The position numbers were made by a program, and so were the translations under genes. Below, in pieces: positions 45,901 through 55,767 of a stretch of DNA of 64,000 nt. Under the pieces are notes generated by a model. The model searched no databases. It worked only from the letters and a program-made list of their open reading frames with translations, and had not been told where the DNA came from. Numbering within the stretch: position 1 is the first letter of the stretch; every line of letters starts with the position of its first letter. The stretch is from Acinetobacter brisouii CIP 110357 (GTDB lineage: Bacteria; Pseudomonadota; Gammaproteobacteria; Pseudomonadales; Moraxellaceae), in NCBI RefSeq assembly GCF_000488275.1, contig NZ_KI530762.1:2078971-2142970 (forward strand), given 5' to 3'.

Positions 45901-47845
45901 CTTGAGTCTGCTCAGCACGACGACTGATACTCGGCTTCAATAACTCATGCAAGACTTGTACTGTTGCCACTGCAGAATAATCAATTCGTGATTGACGTAC
46001 CAAATCTATACGATCCGCAATCGCATCAAGAACCAAACGCAATACTGCTACCAGTTTCGGTGATGTTTGCAATTGTCGATTAATCAGACGTTCAAAAATT
46101 GTTTCCAGATCATGCGCAATCAAACCAATATTTTTCGCCTGAATCATATTTGCACCACCCTTTAAGGTATGCAAATAACGCATCAAATGATTCAATGCCT
46201 TAATGTGTTCAGGTTCTTGCTGATACACATTAAATGAGTGATCAACCTGTGCCAGCAGGTCATCAGCCTCATCAAGGAATACATCTATAAGCTCTTGATC
46301 ATCAAGAACCGTTACTGCACCTTGATCCAAAGCCTGTTGATCTTTCGCTAATCGTTGTACATAAGTTGATATATCAAAGCTGGTTTCAGTCTCTGTTGCA
46401 TGCTCTGGCTGCTGTTGCTGTAACCAATCCAACAAATCATTCAGGACATGCTCTGTCTGGCTCGACAAATAAACCATTTGTCCCGTTGCAAGTAAGTCAA
46501 AGTAATGAATCAACTCTTGATGGGCATCATCAAATAGCTCAAAAGTATAGTCAGAATCCAGTAACCATGTTTTATCTAAAACAACCTGATAGCAAGATTT
46601 CAACTTATCTGCCAACTGAGGCAATGCAAGTGTTGAAAATTGATCAGTATACTCGCCAAGAATAGTGGCTTCTTGAATTAAAGTTGCAAGATAGTGTGTT
46701 GGATCATCTTTAACAGATTTTTCAAAATCATGCTCAGCATCCAGCAAATGGTCAATATTCAATGCCATAATGTCATTGATTAAACCACTAATATTTAATG
46801 CATCTTTAGTATGTTGCTGATTTTCCTGATACTCATGCCAAGTACGTTCAAACTCTTCAGCTGCACCAAGGCTTTGTTCAGTCGTTTCTTGTTTCAGATC
46901 GGCCAGATACGTGTTGATAAACTTAGAGAAGTTCACCAGTAGATCCGTTTCCGCATCTGTCAAAGATTGCTCTTTTTGTAAATGTGCCTTTAAAGCATGT
47001 TCAACATTCGCACTCGCTTGAAAAATTGGTTCAATATGTGCCATGCCCGAACTACCTTTTAAGGTATGTAAAGCACGAATTAACGCATCAATCTGTTTTG
47101 CAGATGGATCAAGTTGTTGAACAAACTGATTAATCGTATCTAAATGCTCTAATGCCTCTTCCAAATAAATTGTTAAGGTCTCAGAAAATACGATTTCTTC
47201 TTTAGCCTGTACAGAAGCGGGTTGATCAACCAAATCAACATCGACTAATTGCTCAACAGGCAAGGCAATATCAACCACAACATCTTTGGTTTCAGATTGC
47301 TTAGCATCACTAGCATCAACCAACTCAAGCCCTGTAATATCGGCTTCACTCTGCAAGTTCGCAGTGACAGTCAAAAGATCTTGTAAAGCAGTATCTGGGG
47401 TTTGCTGTTGCTGTAACTGTTGTCCAAGCAATACCATTGGGCGCAAGTCTAAGGTTAAAGCCTGCTGCTGTTGCAATAATGGATAAAGCTTATATTGAAA
47501 AACCCGAAAGCATGCCAAAGCAAATTGCTGAATCTGAGAAGACAAATCGACACTTTTCGCCATGACTCGATTGAGTAGATCTTCAGTTGTCCAAGCCAGC
47601 TCACCCGCTTGATAAGCCCCAACCATTCGCCCAGATCCTTTTAAGGTATGGAAATGACGGCGAATGTCTTTTAAATACTCTTCATTATTAGCATCTGCTA
47701 ACCACAATGGAAATAGATGCTCAAATTCAGCCAAGATTTCCTGAAGCTCTTCAACAAAGATCTCTAAAATCTCAGCATCCTGTTCTAAATAGCCATCTTC
47801 AGGCAACGAGATCGTTGTTACCAAATTTTTTAGTATTTCTTTCAT
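42968..47845 (-). CDS. chpA: Hybrid chemosensory histidine kinase ChpA (PilL)
   Basis: The 1625-residue CheA-like kinase controls type IV pili and twitching. Five Hpt phosphorylation sites are visible, with His near residues 66 (HFHTLKG), 260 (ALHTLKG), 559 (YLHTLKGGANMIQA), 744 (HLHTLKGGANMIQA) and 894 (DTHTIKG). CheA dimer and ATPase parts follow (EHMMRNAIDHGIESAEERL, VEVRDDGRGIN, ISGRGVGLDVV), then a CheW domain and a C-terminal receiver (MIVDDSVTVRKVTSRL, DVMLLDIEMPRMDGFEV). P. aeruginosa ChpA is about 2470 residues with eight such sites, so this is a shorter version. It is 123 bp after pilJ. Confidence 0.94.
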   Translation of the reverse strand: MKEILKNLVTTISLPEDGYLEQDAEILEIFVEELQEILAEFEHLFPLWLADANNEEYLKDIRRHFHTLKGSGRMVGAYQAGELAWTTEDLLNRVMAKSVDLSSQIQQFALACFRVFQYKLYPLLQQQQALTLDLRPMVLLGQQLQQQQTPDTALQDLLTVTANLQSEADITGLELVDASDAKQSETKDVVVDIALPVEQLVDVDLVDQPASVQAKEEIVFSETLTIYLEEALEHLDTINQFVQQLDPSAKQIDALIRALHTLKGSSGMAHIEPIFQASANVEHALKAHLQKEQSLTDAETDLLVNFSKFINTYLADLKQETTEQSLGAAEEFERTWHEYQENQQHTKDALNISGLINDIMALNIDHLLDAEHDFEKSVKDDPTHYLATLIQEATILGEYTDQFSTLALPQLADKLKSCYQVVLDKTWLLDSDYTFELFDDAHQELIHYFDLLATGQMVYLSSQTEHVLNDLLDWLQQQQPEHATETETSFDISTYVQRLAKDQQALDQGAVTVLDDQELIDVFLDEADDLLAQVDHSFNVYQQEPEHIKALNHLMRYLHTLKGGANMIQAKNIGLIAHDLETIFERLINRQLQTSPKLVAVLRLVLDAIADRIDLVRQSRIDYSAVATVQVLHELLKPSISRRAEQTQVNSAPVEPIVVKTPAPVLAEPEINVNDPISRVAQRIFSDHLAVESAQVTRLPDTDLNLIFLDEAEDLLVQLDHDFNAYLHENYKPEYLNVLMRHLHTLKGGANMIQATQIGLIAHELETVYEKLIYQQLQPTEYLLAVLRLAQDQIAERVEVIQQKGIDYPATAILQVLHELATVEEKAAAQSVILEPIVDQSEDTDQAVELQELIQQSFIEETQELIQKIQTQLQRWFDQRTNRSLLLELQRDTHTIKGAARMAGVQPVIDITTALENTFEQFALRQFSSNVYDGLLLNIVAWLQQAIQSNQYDGLETLKQQLTSIEFIDVSAQLPQQASSHLDFANNPFAGFIEGDGTEPPSMLGEWDTENTTDQNNEMIRISASLVETMINLTGENAINRSRIEMGISQFTTTLNEMELAIQRLSDQLRRMEGELETQIIAKHGMENSRYADFDPLEMDQYSSLNQLSKSLAESASDLIDFKVTLADKVRDAEALLLQQSRIQAEMQDGLMRVRLVPFSRILSRLQRLVRQTSSTLNRAVNLNIVNQDVELDRSILERLVTPLEHMMRNAIDHGIESAEERLAQHKPEAGRIEIEISRQGSDIVVEVRDDGRGINPSKIENKARQLGLISADHNLSQQEILQYIFHSGFTTAKEVTQISGRGVGLDVVQSEIKTLGGHVSIQSEQGRGTTFIIRVPTTVAVSDALMVKVADQQFAIPLTQIERIVRISPQALADYFAGNDEAFGIDGQKYKLRYVSEFVGHQPVPRLSGVGHSLPVLLIKGHNNQTVALLVDQLIGSRAQIVVKPLGQQLAKIDVIGGATILGDGQVCLILDGHNIARRIQSTQRTAALSEQRRDVAKVTRARRLVMIVDDSVTVRKVTSRLLERHGYDVVTAKDGVDAIEQIEHIKPDVMLLDIEMPRMDGFEVTNTLRHHAVYRDLPIIMITSRTGEKHRERAFSLGVTHYMGKPFQEADLLHHIEQILAEA

Positions 47846-47918
47846 CGCTCAAACTTCTTCTGTTTAGCTTGATATTGTTGAGCGCAAGCTAGAGACATCT
47901 AGCTACTGCGGTTGCTCC

Positions 47919-47950
47919 AAGGGTTTCTCATTCGTAAACAAGAAACCCTT
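47919..47950 (-). promoter_or_regulatory. Hairpin in the pilJ-chpA gap
   Basis: Perfect 10-bp stem AAGGGTTTCT/AGAAACCCTT with a 12-base loop, 18 bp after the pilJ stop and before chpA. No T-run follows on the minus strand. It may partly end or stabilise the pilGHIJ message and so lower chpA expression. Confidence 0.5.
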
Positions 47951-47968
47951 TCAACAGACAAAAGTTAT

Positions 47969-50041
47969 TTATTCAGGTAACTTAAAGTCTGTTACAGATT
48001 CACGGAGTGACTCCGCCATATTTGCCAACTCAGAAACAGATCGTGCTGTATCAAAACTTGAAGTCGTTGTTTGCGATGTAATGTCTTGTACAACGTTCAT
48101 CGTATTGGCAATGTGACTTGCAGATGCTGACTGCAATTGTGCAGCATTTGAAATGTTGTCAATCAACTGTGCCAATGCTTTCGATACGTTTTGAATCTCA
48201 TCCAAGGCAACCCCTGCATCTTTCGCCAAGTTCGCACCACGTACAACCTCGGCAGTCGTATGTTCCATGGAGATAACGGCTTCGTTGGTATCGGCCTGAA
48301 TGGTTTTTACAAGGTTTTCAATCTGTTTGGTTGCAGATGCTGAACGTTCCGCAAGACGCTGGACTTCATCGGCAACCACCGCGAAACCACGACCTGCTTC
48401 ACCTGCCATAGATGCCTGAATTGCAGCATTCAAAGCCAAGATGTTCGTTTGGTCGGCAATATCGTTAATCAGAGAGACGATGTTCCCAATCTCTTGAGAA
48501 GATTCACCCAAACGTTTAATACGTTTTGAGGTTTCTTGAATCTGCTCACGAATATTATCCATACCTTCGATCGAACGGTTTACAACATCCGCGCCATTCG
48601 CCGCGATGACAACCGAACGCTGCGCAACCTCTGCAGATTCTGTTGCGTTGGTAGATACCTGGTCAATAGACAATGCCATTTCATTCATTGCAGCTGAGGC
48701 ACCAGCAATCTCTTGCGCCTGATGTTCTGCTGCTTCAGCAAGCTGGTTGGTAATGTGCTGTGTACCTTGAGAATAACGCGCAACTTCTTGAGACGTATCA
48801 TTAATTCGAGATACCAAGTCACGTAACTGGTCAATCGCAAAGTTAATAGAGTCAGCAATCGCACCAGTAAAGTCTTCCGATACTGTTGCGTAACTACGCA
48901 AGTCACCATCTGCCAAATCGGCGATTTCGTCAAGTAAACGTAAAATCGCATTCTGGTTACGGTCATATTCTTCTTGCAAGCTTTCCATACGGACTTTATC
49001 TGCTTCACCACGTAGGCTTAAAAGGCGATATGCACAGTATAAGAATCCAACAAAGCTCATAATTAACATGAATGAGAAGTAAATTGTTGCAGATGCTGTA
49101 GTTGATAATTTATTTAATGATGCAAGCAAATCACCAGACTGGTTAAAGATTTGTGCTGTTGATTTCTGTACAGCTGCAACTTTAGCAGAGTTATTGAAAA
49201 GTACTGTCGCACCAGTTTTGATTACCTGATTATACTCAGTCTGAATTTCAGTAAGCTCATCGCGTAAATCTGGATCATCAATACGTGCTACACCTAACTC
49301 TGCACTACCATTTAATTGTGCATTGAGATACTTACCAAAAGTATCGGCATCTGTTTTAAAGTCATCTGCTGATTCTTTCGAGGTGTCTGATACTGATAAA
49401 ATTGCATCAATTGAACGTAAAATACGTTCAGCAATCAACACTTGGTTTTTTGCAATAACAACCTGACTACTCGGCATATTGCTGTGTACCATTTGGTCGA
49501 CTACAGCATTATATTGCGCCTGCATACCAGGAACAACCTGACCAATTGCAACATTGGTATCGTACAATTTGTTCAGGATTTTTTCATTTTGAACGATGGT
49601 ATCAATATTTTTCGAAGTTTGCGCCCATTGGTCTTCAACTTTCTTTAAATTGTCGACACGGCTATGAACTGTTTTTAAACTTGCCAAACTTGCATTGAAT
49701 TGTTGTTGTAAGTTTTTAAGTTTTTTAACCGAGTCCTCAGAACCCGATGCTGTTGCATCAGTTGCTTGACGGGAAATCATCTGAGATAACAAACGTAACT
49801 CACCCAAACTTTCAGTCTGGGTTTTGTTACGCGGTACGCTATATGCCAGAACCAATAAAAGTACAAAAGAAACGACCGCACACACCAACCCCATCTGAAT
49901 AAATGGTTTTGCACGCTCACGGTCACCAAATGTGTCCGAAGTCGCATCAAGCGTGTCTTTTATCTTACGAACAAAGCCTTCATCACTATTTAAACTGATT
50001 TGGTCTGTTGTTGTACCTTTTAATTTATCAAAAAAGCCCAT
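47969..50041 (-). CDS. pilJ: Methyl-accepting chemotaxis protein PilJ
   Basis: The 690-residue receptor of the Pil-Chp system has a cytoplasmic N-terminus, a transmembrane helix near residues 51-69 ([18 protein letters not shown]), a helical periplasmic domain, a second membrane helix near 323-341, a HAMP-like region and a C-terminal signalling hairpin with the conserved tip [20 protein letters not shown] near residues 533-552. The tip reads [10 protein letters not shown] rather than the usual AAIEAARAGE, as in other PilJ proteins. It senses surface contact and pilus retraction in P. aeruginosa. pilI precedes by 46 bp. Confidence 0.94.
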   Translation of the reverse strand: MGFFDKLKGTTTDQISLNSDEGFVRKIKDTLDATSDTFGDRERAKPFIQMGLVCAVVSFVLLLVLAYSVPRNKTQTESLGELRLLSQMISRQATDATASGSEDSVKKLKNLQQQFNASLASLKTVHSRVDNLKKVEDQWAQTSKNIDTIVQNEKILNKLYDTNVAIGQVVPGMQAQYNAVVDQMVHSNMPSSQVVIAKNQVLIAERILRSIDAILSVSDTSKESADDFKTDADTFGKYLNAQLNGSAELGVARIDDPDLRDELTEIQTEYNQVIKTGATVLFNNSAKVAAVQKSTAQIFNQSGDLLASLNKLSTTASATIYFSFMLIMSFVGFLYCAYRLLSLRGEADKVRMESLQEEYDRNQNAILRLLDEIADLADGDLRSYATVSEDFTGAIADSINFAIDQLRDLVSRINDTSQEVARYSQGTQHITNQLAEAAEHQAQEIAGASAAMNEMALSIDQVSTNATESAEVAQRSVVIAANGADVVNRSIEGMDNIREQIQETSKRIKRLGESSQEIGNIVSLINDIADQTNILALNAAIQASMAGEAGRGFAVVADEVQRLAERSASATKQIENLVKTIQADTNEAVISMEHTTAEVVRGANLAKDAGVALDEIQNVSKALAQLIDNISNAAQLQSASASHIANTMNVVQDITSQTTTSSFDTARSVSELANMAESLRESVTDFKLPE

Positions 50042-50087
50042 CCAGCTTCTCCCCAGAATCGCAATATTTAAGCGATGTAATCATTTA

Positions 50088-50615
50088 TTACTTTATCGCG
50101 GCATTCATATATTCAGTATCTTTCAGCATTCGGCTGAATAAGAAAATATTCCAGTCTCGTTGGTGTTGGCTAAAATAGCCTTGACAGTATTTTTGGAGTC
50201 GTTGATCTAAAGATCTATTACTTGAAAAGAAGCTTCTTTTATTGAAATGTTGAATACCAAGCACTTGATCTACAGCCAAGCCTAAATATTGGTCTTGATG
50301 ACTAATACATAATACTTTTTGTTGGCTTGGATTACGACTCGGTTCACCTGAAAAGTATTCAGGCAAATCTGTAATTGAAAGAAGTCGACCACGAATATTT
50401 GCCAATCCCTTTAGCCATGAATGGCTATTGGGAATCAGCGTATAATGTGGATAATAAATGACTTCTGATACTTCCCCAAGTGGGGCAACGAAGAACTGCC
50501 CCAACATTTCAAACGCAATACCTGACCATCGATTTACTTCATTTTCACTTGAGGTATAGTTCTTATTTCCTCGTTTTGCTAGGCGAAGTAATTCGATAAA
50601 ACCATTTGCTGCCAT
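50088..50615 (-). CDS. pilI: CheW-like adaptor PilI
   Basis: A 175-residue CheW-type adaptor joining PilJ to ChpA. Conserved features: GIAFEMLGQFFVAPLGEVSE near residues 32-51, LKGLANIRGRLLSITDLPEY near 69-88, QYLGLAVDQVLGIQHF near 107-122. It begins three bases after pilH ends and precedes pilJ, the same order as in P. aeruginosa. Confidence 0.92.
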   Translation of the reverse strand: MAANGFIELLRLAKRGNKNYTSSENEVNRWSGIAFEMLGQFFVAPLGEVSEVIYYPHYTLIPNSHSWLKGLANIRGRLLSITDLPEYFSGEPSRNPSQQKVLCISHQDQYLGLAVDQVLGIQHFNKRSFFSSNRSLDQRLQKYCQGYFSQHQRDWNIFLFSRMLKDTEYMNAAIK

Positions 50616-50618
50616 AGT

Positions 50619-50987
50619 TTATCCCGCATTAAGATATTGTTTTATTACTTCGATTAATGCTTCTTCTTCCACAGGTTTTGTTAAATAATCACGAGCACCC
50701 TGACGTTTACCCCAAACACGGTCAGTTGCCTGATCTTTAGTACTCACAATAATAATCGGAATATGTTTGGTTTTCTCAGCACGCGTAATTTGACGGGTCG
50801 CCTGAAAACCATTAACACCAGGCATAACCACATCCATCAAAATTAAATCTGGAAGTGCGGCCTCAGCCAAGGTAACACCATCGGCGCCATTGCTTGCATC
50901 AAGTACTTCATAGCCATGCTTAGTCAAAATCTCTTTAAAACGAAAAGTTTCTGTAGGAGAATCATCTACGATTAAAATACGTGCCAT
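50619..50987 (-). CDS. pilH: Response regulator PilH
   Basis: A single receiver domain of 122 residues: ILIVDDSPTETFRFKEIL at 4-21, the phospho-acceptor Asp in DLILMDVVMPGVNGFQATRQ near residue 52, Thr/Ser switch in IIIVSTKDQ and the Lys in YLTKPVEEE near 105. PilH is one of two CheY-like outputs in the Pil-Chp system and is thought to oppose or modulate PilG, associated with pilus retraction. It lies 21 bp after pilG. Confidence 0.94.
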   Translation of the reverse strand: MARILIVDDSPTETFRFKEILTKHGYEVLDASNGADGVTLAEAALPDLILMDVVMPGVNGFQATRQITRAEKTKHIPIIIVSTKDQATDRVWGKRQGARDYLTKPVEEEALIEVIKQYLNAG

Positions 50988-51008
50988 TATTTAATTTTCC
51001 CAAAACTC

Positions 51009-51392
51009 TTATGCAACATGTGTACGAATTGCATCAATCAATTCATCTTTACTAAAAGGTTTAGTCAGATATTGATCTGAACCCACAATACGACCTTTTG
51101 CCTGATCAAACAAGCTATCTTTACTCGACAACATGATAATTGGAATATTTTGATATTGTTGTGAATTTTTGATTAAAGCACAAGTTTGGTAGCCATCTAA
51201 GCGAGGCATCATAATATCAACGAATACAATATCTGGATTTGTTTCAGCAATTTTTGACAATGCCTCAAATCCATCTACTGCGGTCACAACCTCATATCCT
51301 TCACGTTGTAAAAGCGTTTCAGCTGTACGGCGAATGGTTTTTGAATCATCAATTACCATAACTTTTAAATTTTTTGGGTTATCTTCTTGCAT
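51009..51392 (-). CDS. pilG: Response regulator PilG
   Basis: The 127-residue CheY-like receiver shows VMVIDDSKTIRRTAETLLQR near residues 11-30, the acceptor Asp in DIVFVDIMMPRLDGYQTCA near 60 and the conserved IIMLSSKDS and YLTKPFSKDE. In P. aeruginosa PilG promotes pilus extension. It is the first gene of the operon; the 288-bp gap upstream should carry the operon promoter. pilK (methyltransferase) and chpB (methylesterase) are missing from this operon. Confidence 0.94.
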   Translation of the reverse strand: MQEDNPKNLKVMVIDDSKTIRRTAETLLQREGYEVVTAVDGFEALSKIAETNPDIVFVDIMMPRLDGYQTCALIKNSQQYQNIPIIMLSSKDSLFDQAKGRIVGSDQYLTKPFSKDELIDAIRTHVA

Positions 51393-51680
51393 TTAATGAT
51401 CCCTTCCCATTGGAACAATGAAAATCAGCAGTATGTATATGGGTTTTCACAGTTATTTACAGATATTAAACATCTATTTTATTGCTTTTTCAACGAAGCT
51501 TTTCTGCTAGTTTGCCGACTTTTGGTGATACAGCCAACAAATTATTAACTTTTAGCTGATTAGTCTACCTTTTTTTCATTAAAAACTTAAATTTAGTCTT
51601 GAGTCAGATAAAAGCCTTAGCCGATAATATGATCTGTATGAATAAAAATTTGATTATCTTTTTCAATTTTCGGGAACATC

Positions 51681-52295
51681 ATGACATTTAACCAGCTAAA
51701 ATTGCTAAAAATAATCATCTATTTTTTTATACCATTTTCAATTTCCTCTCTCACGCTTGCCGATAACTTACCCACGCCTGCCTGGTATCGTTATTATGAT
51801 CGCAATGGCGTTGCCACGATTAGCTCTTCCGTTTCTTCAGCTCATATTAAACAGGGCTACGATGTTCTTGACCGAAGAATGCAGATCATTCGTCATGTCC
51901 CTGCTTTTAACGCTGAACGATCACAACAAAACGCCCAATCCTATGGCATACAATCCAAACAGCGTGAAACCGATCTTCGACTCAAACAAGCATATACTTC
52001 CAGTCGAACAGCCGAGTTAAAAAAACTAGACGCGTTAAAAGCAATTAAAATTCAAATCAGTATTCAACAGCGACACACCCAAGATACTTATCAGGACCAA
52101 GTATCACTACGTCGTGAAGAAATGCAATATATACGTCAAGGCAAGTCTGTCCCTGCTTCACTCAAAGAGCGCATTCAACAAAATGATCAGGCGATCAACC
52201 ACAGCAAAAATGCGATTCTAGATTTGCAAAATAATTATCGGGATACTCAGCTTAAATATGACAAGATTATCTCTCGTTTAAAATTAATGGAATAA
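51681..52295 (+). CDS. Exported coiled-coil protein, DUF4124-like N-terminus
   Basis: The 204-residue protein has a hydrophobic signal (LLKIIIYFFIPFSISSLTLA, cleavage near residue 27), then PAWYRYYDRNGVATISSSVS near 32-51, a pattern of the DUF4124 family, in which a short domain reads like a peptide tag followed by coiled coil. Residues 95-200 are Gln/Lys/Arg-rich coiled coil. Function unknown. It is divergent from pilG, which gives no firm link, and 103 bp before proS. Confidence 0.65.
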   Translation: MTFNQLKLLKIIIYFFIPFSISSLTLADNLPTPAWYRYYDRNGVATISSSVSSAHIKQGYDVLDRRMQIIRHVPAFNAERSQQNAQSYGIQSKQRETDLRLKQAYTSSRTAELKKLDALKAIKIQISIQQRHTQDTYQDQVSLRREEMQYIRQGKSVPASLKERIQQNDQAINHSKNAILDLQNNYRDTQLKYDKIISRLKLME

Positions 52296-52398
52296 TCCTG
52301 TAAAATTCATGTCATAATTTTTCAATTCAAATGCTTCGCTCATTTTGAGCCGTTTTTATCGTATAATTTTTTCACCTTAAAGTATCAGGATAACCTCC

Positions 52399-54114
52399 AT
52401 GCGCGCGAGTCGCTTTTTATTTGCAACGTTAAGAGAAACCCCAAACGATGCGGAAGTTATTTCGCACCAGTTAATGCTTCGAGCTGGCATGATTCGTAAA
52501 TTGGCATCAGGTTTATATACTTGGCTGCCAATGGGTAAACGTGTGCTAAATAAAGTTGAAGCAATTGTGCGCGAAGAAATGAACCGTTCTCATGCGTTAG
52601 AAGTGTTTATGCCGGTGACTCAGCCTGCCAGCCTTTGGGAAGAATCTGGCCGCTATGTGCAATATGGTCCTGAATTACTCCGTTTTAAAGATCGTCATGG
52701 CAATCCGTTTGTACTTGGCCCAACGCACGAAGAAGTCATTACCGACTTGGCTCGTAATGAATTAAAAAGCTACAAACAACTGCCGATCAATTTCTATCAG
52801 ATTCAAACTAAGTTTCGTGATGAAATACGTCCCCGCTTTGGTGTAATGCGTTCACGCGAATTTGTGATGAAAGATGCGTATTCGTTCCATATCGATCAAG
52901 CTTCTTTACAAGAAACTTATGATGTGATGTATGACACTTATTGCCGTATCTTCACGCGCTTAGGCTTAAATTTCCGCCCAGTACAAGCAGATACTGGCTC
53001 AATCGGCGGTTCAGGCTCACATGAATTCCATGTACTTGCAGAAAGTGGTGAAGACGATATCGTATTTTCAACTGAATCTGATTACGCTGCTAACGTGGAA
53101 AAAGCCGAAGCTGTATTGGTTGGTGAACGCCAAGCACCTGCTCAAGAACTTCAAGTTGTAGAAACACCTAATACTAAAACTATCGCTGATGTTTGTGCAT
53201 TCTTAAAGTCAGATCCGAAACAGTCTGTAAAAGCGCTTTTGGTTCAAGGTATTGCACAAGAAGATGGAAATGTTCCTGTCGTGGCACTGTTCCTGCGTGG
53301 CGATCATGAGCTGAATGAAATCAAAGCTGAAAAGCATCCACTAATTGCTGCTCCACTGACTTTTGCCACTGAAGCTCAATTGCAACAATATGGTTTAACT
53401 GCTGGTTTCACAGGTCCACAAGGTTTAGTTGAAAAAGGTTTAACTGTCATTGTTGACCGTGCTGCATCAGTGTTGTCTGACTTTGTTGCAGGTGCGAATC
53501 AGGTTGATCGACATGCTACTGGTGTGAACTGGGAACGTGACGCTCAAATCAGTGAAGTTTATGACTTACGCAATGTCGTAGACGGCGACCCATCTCCAGA
53601 TGGCAAAGGCGTTTTACAAATTAAACGTGGTATTGAAGTCGGTCATATCTTCCAGTTGGGTCAAAAATACTCTGAAGCTTTAGGCTGTAAGGTTCTAGGT
53701 GAAGATGGTAAACCTCTCACCGTGACTATGGGCTGTTACGGTATTGGGGTGACCCGTGTGGTGGCTTCTGCAATCGAGCAAAACTACGATGACAAAGGGA
53801 TTATTTGGCCATCAGCGATTGCACCATTTGAAGTGGCAATCGTACCAATGAATGCACACAAATCACCGCGCACTTTAGAAGCTGCTGAAGCACTCTATGC
53901 AGAATTACAAGCGCAAGGTTTTGATGTATTGCTAGATGATCGTAACGAGCGCCCAGGCGTAAAATTCTCCGATCTTGAGCTAGTGGGTATTCCACATCGT
54001 ATTGTTATTGGTGAAAAAGGCTTAGACGCAGGTACTTTTGAATATAAAGGTCGCCGCGATGCTGAATCTGTCAATATCAGTAAAGATGAGCTTCTTGCAA
54101 AACTAAAAGGCTAA
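52399..54114 (+). CDS. proS: Prolyl-tRNA synthetase ProS
   Basis: This class II synthetase charges tRNA-Pro. Motif 1 region lies near residues 40-75, motif 2 is [20 protein letters not shown] near residues 139-158 and motif 3 is near [18 protein letters not shown] about 445-462. Between them is the editing (INS) domain, about residues 225-400, that removes mischarged alanine. The anticodon-binding C-terminus follows. The 571 residues are normal for the bacterial form. An intrinsic terminator closes it. Confidence 0.97.
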   Translation: MRASRFLFATLRETPNDAEVISHQLMLRAGMIRKLASGLYTWLPMGKRVLNKVEAIVREEMNRSHALEVFMPVTQPASLWEESGRYVQYGPELLRFKDRHGNPFVLGPTHEEVITDLARNELKSYKQLPINFYQIQTKFRDEIRPRFGVMRSREFVMKDAYSFHIDQASLQETYDVMYDTYCRIFTRLGLNFRPVQADTGSIGGSGSHEFHVLAESGEDDIVFSTESDYAANVEKAEAVLVGERQAPAQELQVVETPNTKTIADVCAFLKSDPKQSVKALLVQGIAQEDGNVPVVALFLRGDHELNEIKAEKHPLIAAPLTFATEAQLQQYGLTAGFTGPQGLVEKGLTVIVDRAASVLSDFVAGANQVDRHATGVNWERDAQISEVYDLRNVVDGDPSPDGKGVLQIKRGIEVGHIFQLGQKYSEALGCKVLGEDGKPLTVTMGCYGIGVTRVVASAIEQNYDDKGIIWPSAIAPFEVAIVPMNAHKSPRTLEAAEALYAELQAQGFDVLLDDRNERPGVKFSDLELVGIPHRIVIGEKGLDAGTFEYKGRRDAESVNISKDELLAKLKG

Positions 54115-54126
54115 TTTTAGCCGCAT

Positions 54127-54157
54127 AAAAAAATCCCGCAAATTTGCGGGATTTTTT
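54127..54157. terminator. Bidirectional terminator proS/dcd
   Basis: Stem ATCCCGCAAA/TTTGCGGGAT with no real loop beyond a few bases, A-run before and T-run after; between convergent proS and dcd. Confidence 0.92.
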
Positions 54158-54181
54158 ATGTCTTGCCATCAGTCCACTGAA

Positions 54182-54751
54182 TTAAGCTTTTGGCAATGTT
54201 ACACCTTGCTGACCTTGGTACTTACCACCACGGTCTTTATAAGACGTTTCGCACACTTCATCAGATTCGAAGAACAACATTTGTGCAACACCTTCACCCG
54301 CATAAATACGTGCAGGCAAGTTTGTAGTATTTGAAAATTCTAAAGTGACATGCCCTTCCCATTCAGGTTCAAGCGGTGTCACATTCACAATAATACCGCA
54401 ACGTGCATAGGTTGACTTGCCTAGACACACAGTCAGAACATTACGTGGAATGCGGAAATACTCAACGGTACGTGCTAGAGCAAACGAATTTGGCGGGATA
54501 ATACATACATCGGATTCAATGTCGATAAAGCTTTTATCATCAAAGTTTTTAGGGTCGACAATTGCAGAATGTACATTGGTAAAGACTTTAAATTCAGGTG
54601 CACAGCGAACATCATAACCGTAACTAGAGACACCGTAAGAAATTAACTTCTCACCTTGTTCATTAAAGCGAACCTGATTGGGTGCAAACGGTTCGATCAT
54701 ACCGTGTTGCTCACTCATTTCGCGAATCCAACGATCAGACTTAATGGCCAT
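54182..54751 (-). CDS. dcd: dCTP deaminase Dcd
   Basis: Dcd deaminates dCTP to dUTP, the main source of dUMP for thymidylate. The 189-residue trimeric enzyme has [20 protein letters not shown] near residues 108-127, the catalytic Glu in [19 protein letters not shown] near 130-148 and [12 protein letters not shown] near 149-160. Start is clear at [14 protein letters not shown]. It is transcribed alone on the minus strand. Confidence 0.95.
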   Translation of the reverse strand: MAIKSDRWIREMSEQHGMIEPFAPNQVRFNEQGEKLISYGVSSYGYDVRCAPEFKVFTNVHSAIVDPKNFDDKSFIDIESDVCIIPPNSFALARTVEYFRIPRNVLTVCLGKSTYARCGIIVNVTPLEPEWEGHVTLEFSNTTNLPARIYAGEGVAQMLFFESDEVCETSYKDRGGKYQGQQGVTLPKA

Positions 54752-54832
54752 GTAGCTATTCCAAAATCATAAATCAATCTTTAATTGGGCTGTACTTTAA
54801 CTGAAATTCGGCTTTTTGACCATGATCAAAAC

Positions 54833-55429
54833 TCAATATAAACGAATCAGGGCTGAATAACTCAGGGGAACAGAAAAAGACATCAGAATTAAAGAAGCAG
54901 TTCGCTGCAAATTACACGGGTTTAACCAAGAAATTTTATTTTTAGTGAGATAGGTGCCTAACAGAATCCAGCAAAAAGCGATCGGAACGATGAGTAATAA
55001 AAATACCCCAATATGTAGCAAGTAAAGCGCTGCGCTCTGCCAAACCATTTTAGGAAAAATGACCGATGCAAACACCAAACCTTTAGGGTTAAATAAAGTT
55101 GCAACAAATAATTCTCTCGGCTGAATCACGGATTGTTGCAGATCTAAATCATGGTTCGCAGTTTTCCAAAGCTTAACTGCCAAATACAACATATAACTCG
55201 CGCTCAAAAGCTGGAGCAATTTCGGTAATAGTGGTAAACACTGTTCGACAAAACTAATCAGAATGCCCCACAAGGTAATCGCAATTAGATAACCCAATGT
55301 TTCTGCTGGAATAAGTTTTAATGATGTTTTTAGTCCTGTTCGAATACCTGAAGAAGCCAATAAAGTGTTGGTTGGACCAGGTGTAAATAAAATTGTAATT
55401 ACAGAACCGAGAAATAACCAAGATATCAT
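54833..55429 (-). CDS. LysE-type amino acid exporter (first of two)
   Basis: With GSVITILFTPGPTNTLLASS near residues 7-26, the LysE/RhtB family signature, and about six hydrophobic helices, this 198-residue protein is a probable amino acid or small-molecule exporter. I start at the ATG at 55429 (MISWLFLGS) because GGAGGT lies nine bases upstream; the open frame continues 16 codons. The substrate cannot be told from sequence. The two LysE-type genes in this window are only distantly related. Confidence 0.85.
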   Translation of the reverse strand: MISWLFLGSVITILFTPGPTNTLLASSGIRTGLKTSLKLIPAETLGYLIAITLWGILISFVEQCLPLLPKLLQLLSASYMLYLAVKLWKTANHDLDLQQSVIQPRELFVATLFNPKGLVFASVIFPKMVWQSAALYLLHIGVFLLLIVPIAFCWILLGTYLTKNKISWLNPCNLQRTASLILMSFSVPLSYSALIRLY

Positions 55430-55767
55430 CCACTGACCTCCAAAGTTGATCGTCGCCAAAGTATGGCATTTTGCCAATCAAGGCAAAAAAGTAATTGTAA
55501 CAATTTTTAAATAAATAAAATAAAATACATATTTTCAGTATCTTAAATAATTCAAATTAGACCATGGGCGACTATACAGGGCAACTGAAATGATCAAAAT
55601 AGCCAATACAGGCAGATTCTATGCTATTTTATAATGCATGTTACACATCGTTTTGGCAGCGCAATGTAAAAGTGCAGACAATTAAGCTCCCGCTAAGTTT
55701 GCTTGCATAAAGTGGAAATGACCCAATATATATTGAGTGATGTTGAATCGATTAAATTTGAGCATGT
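55430..55767. other. Non-coding gap with an inverted repeat
   Basis: No gene is visible in these 338 bases. TTTTGCC (55469-55475), six bases, GGCAAAA (55482-55488) form a perfect inverted repeat about 40 bp upstream of the LysE-type gene and could be its operator. The middle part is A+T-rich and should hold the divergent promoters. Confidence 0.5.
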
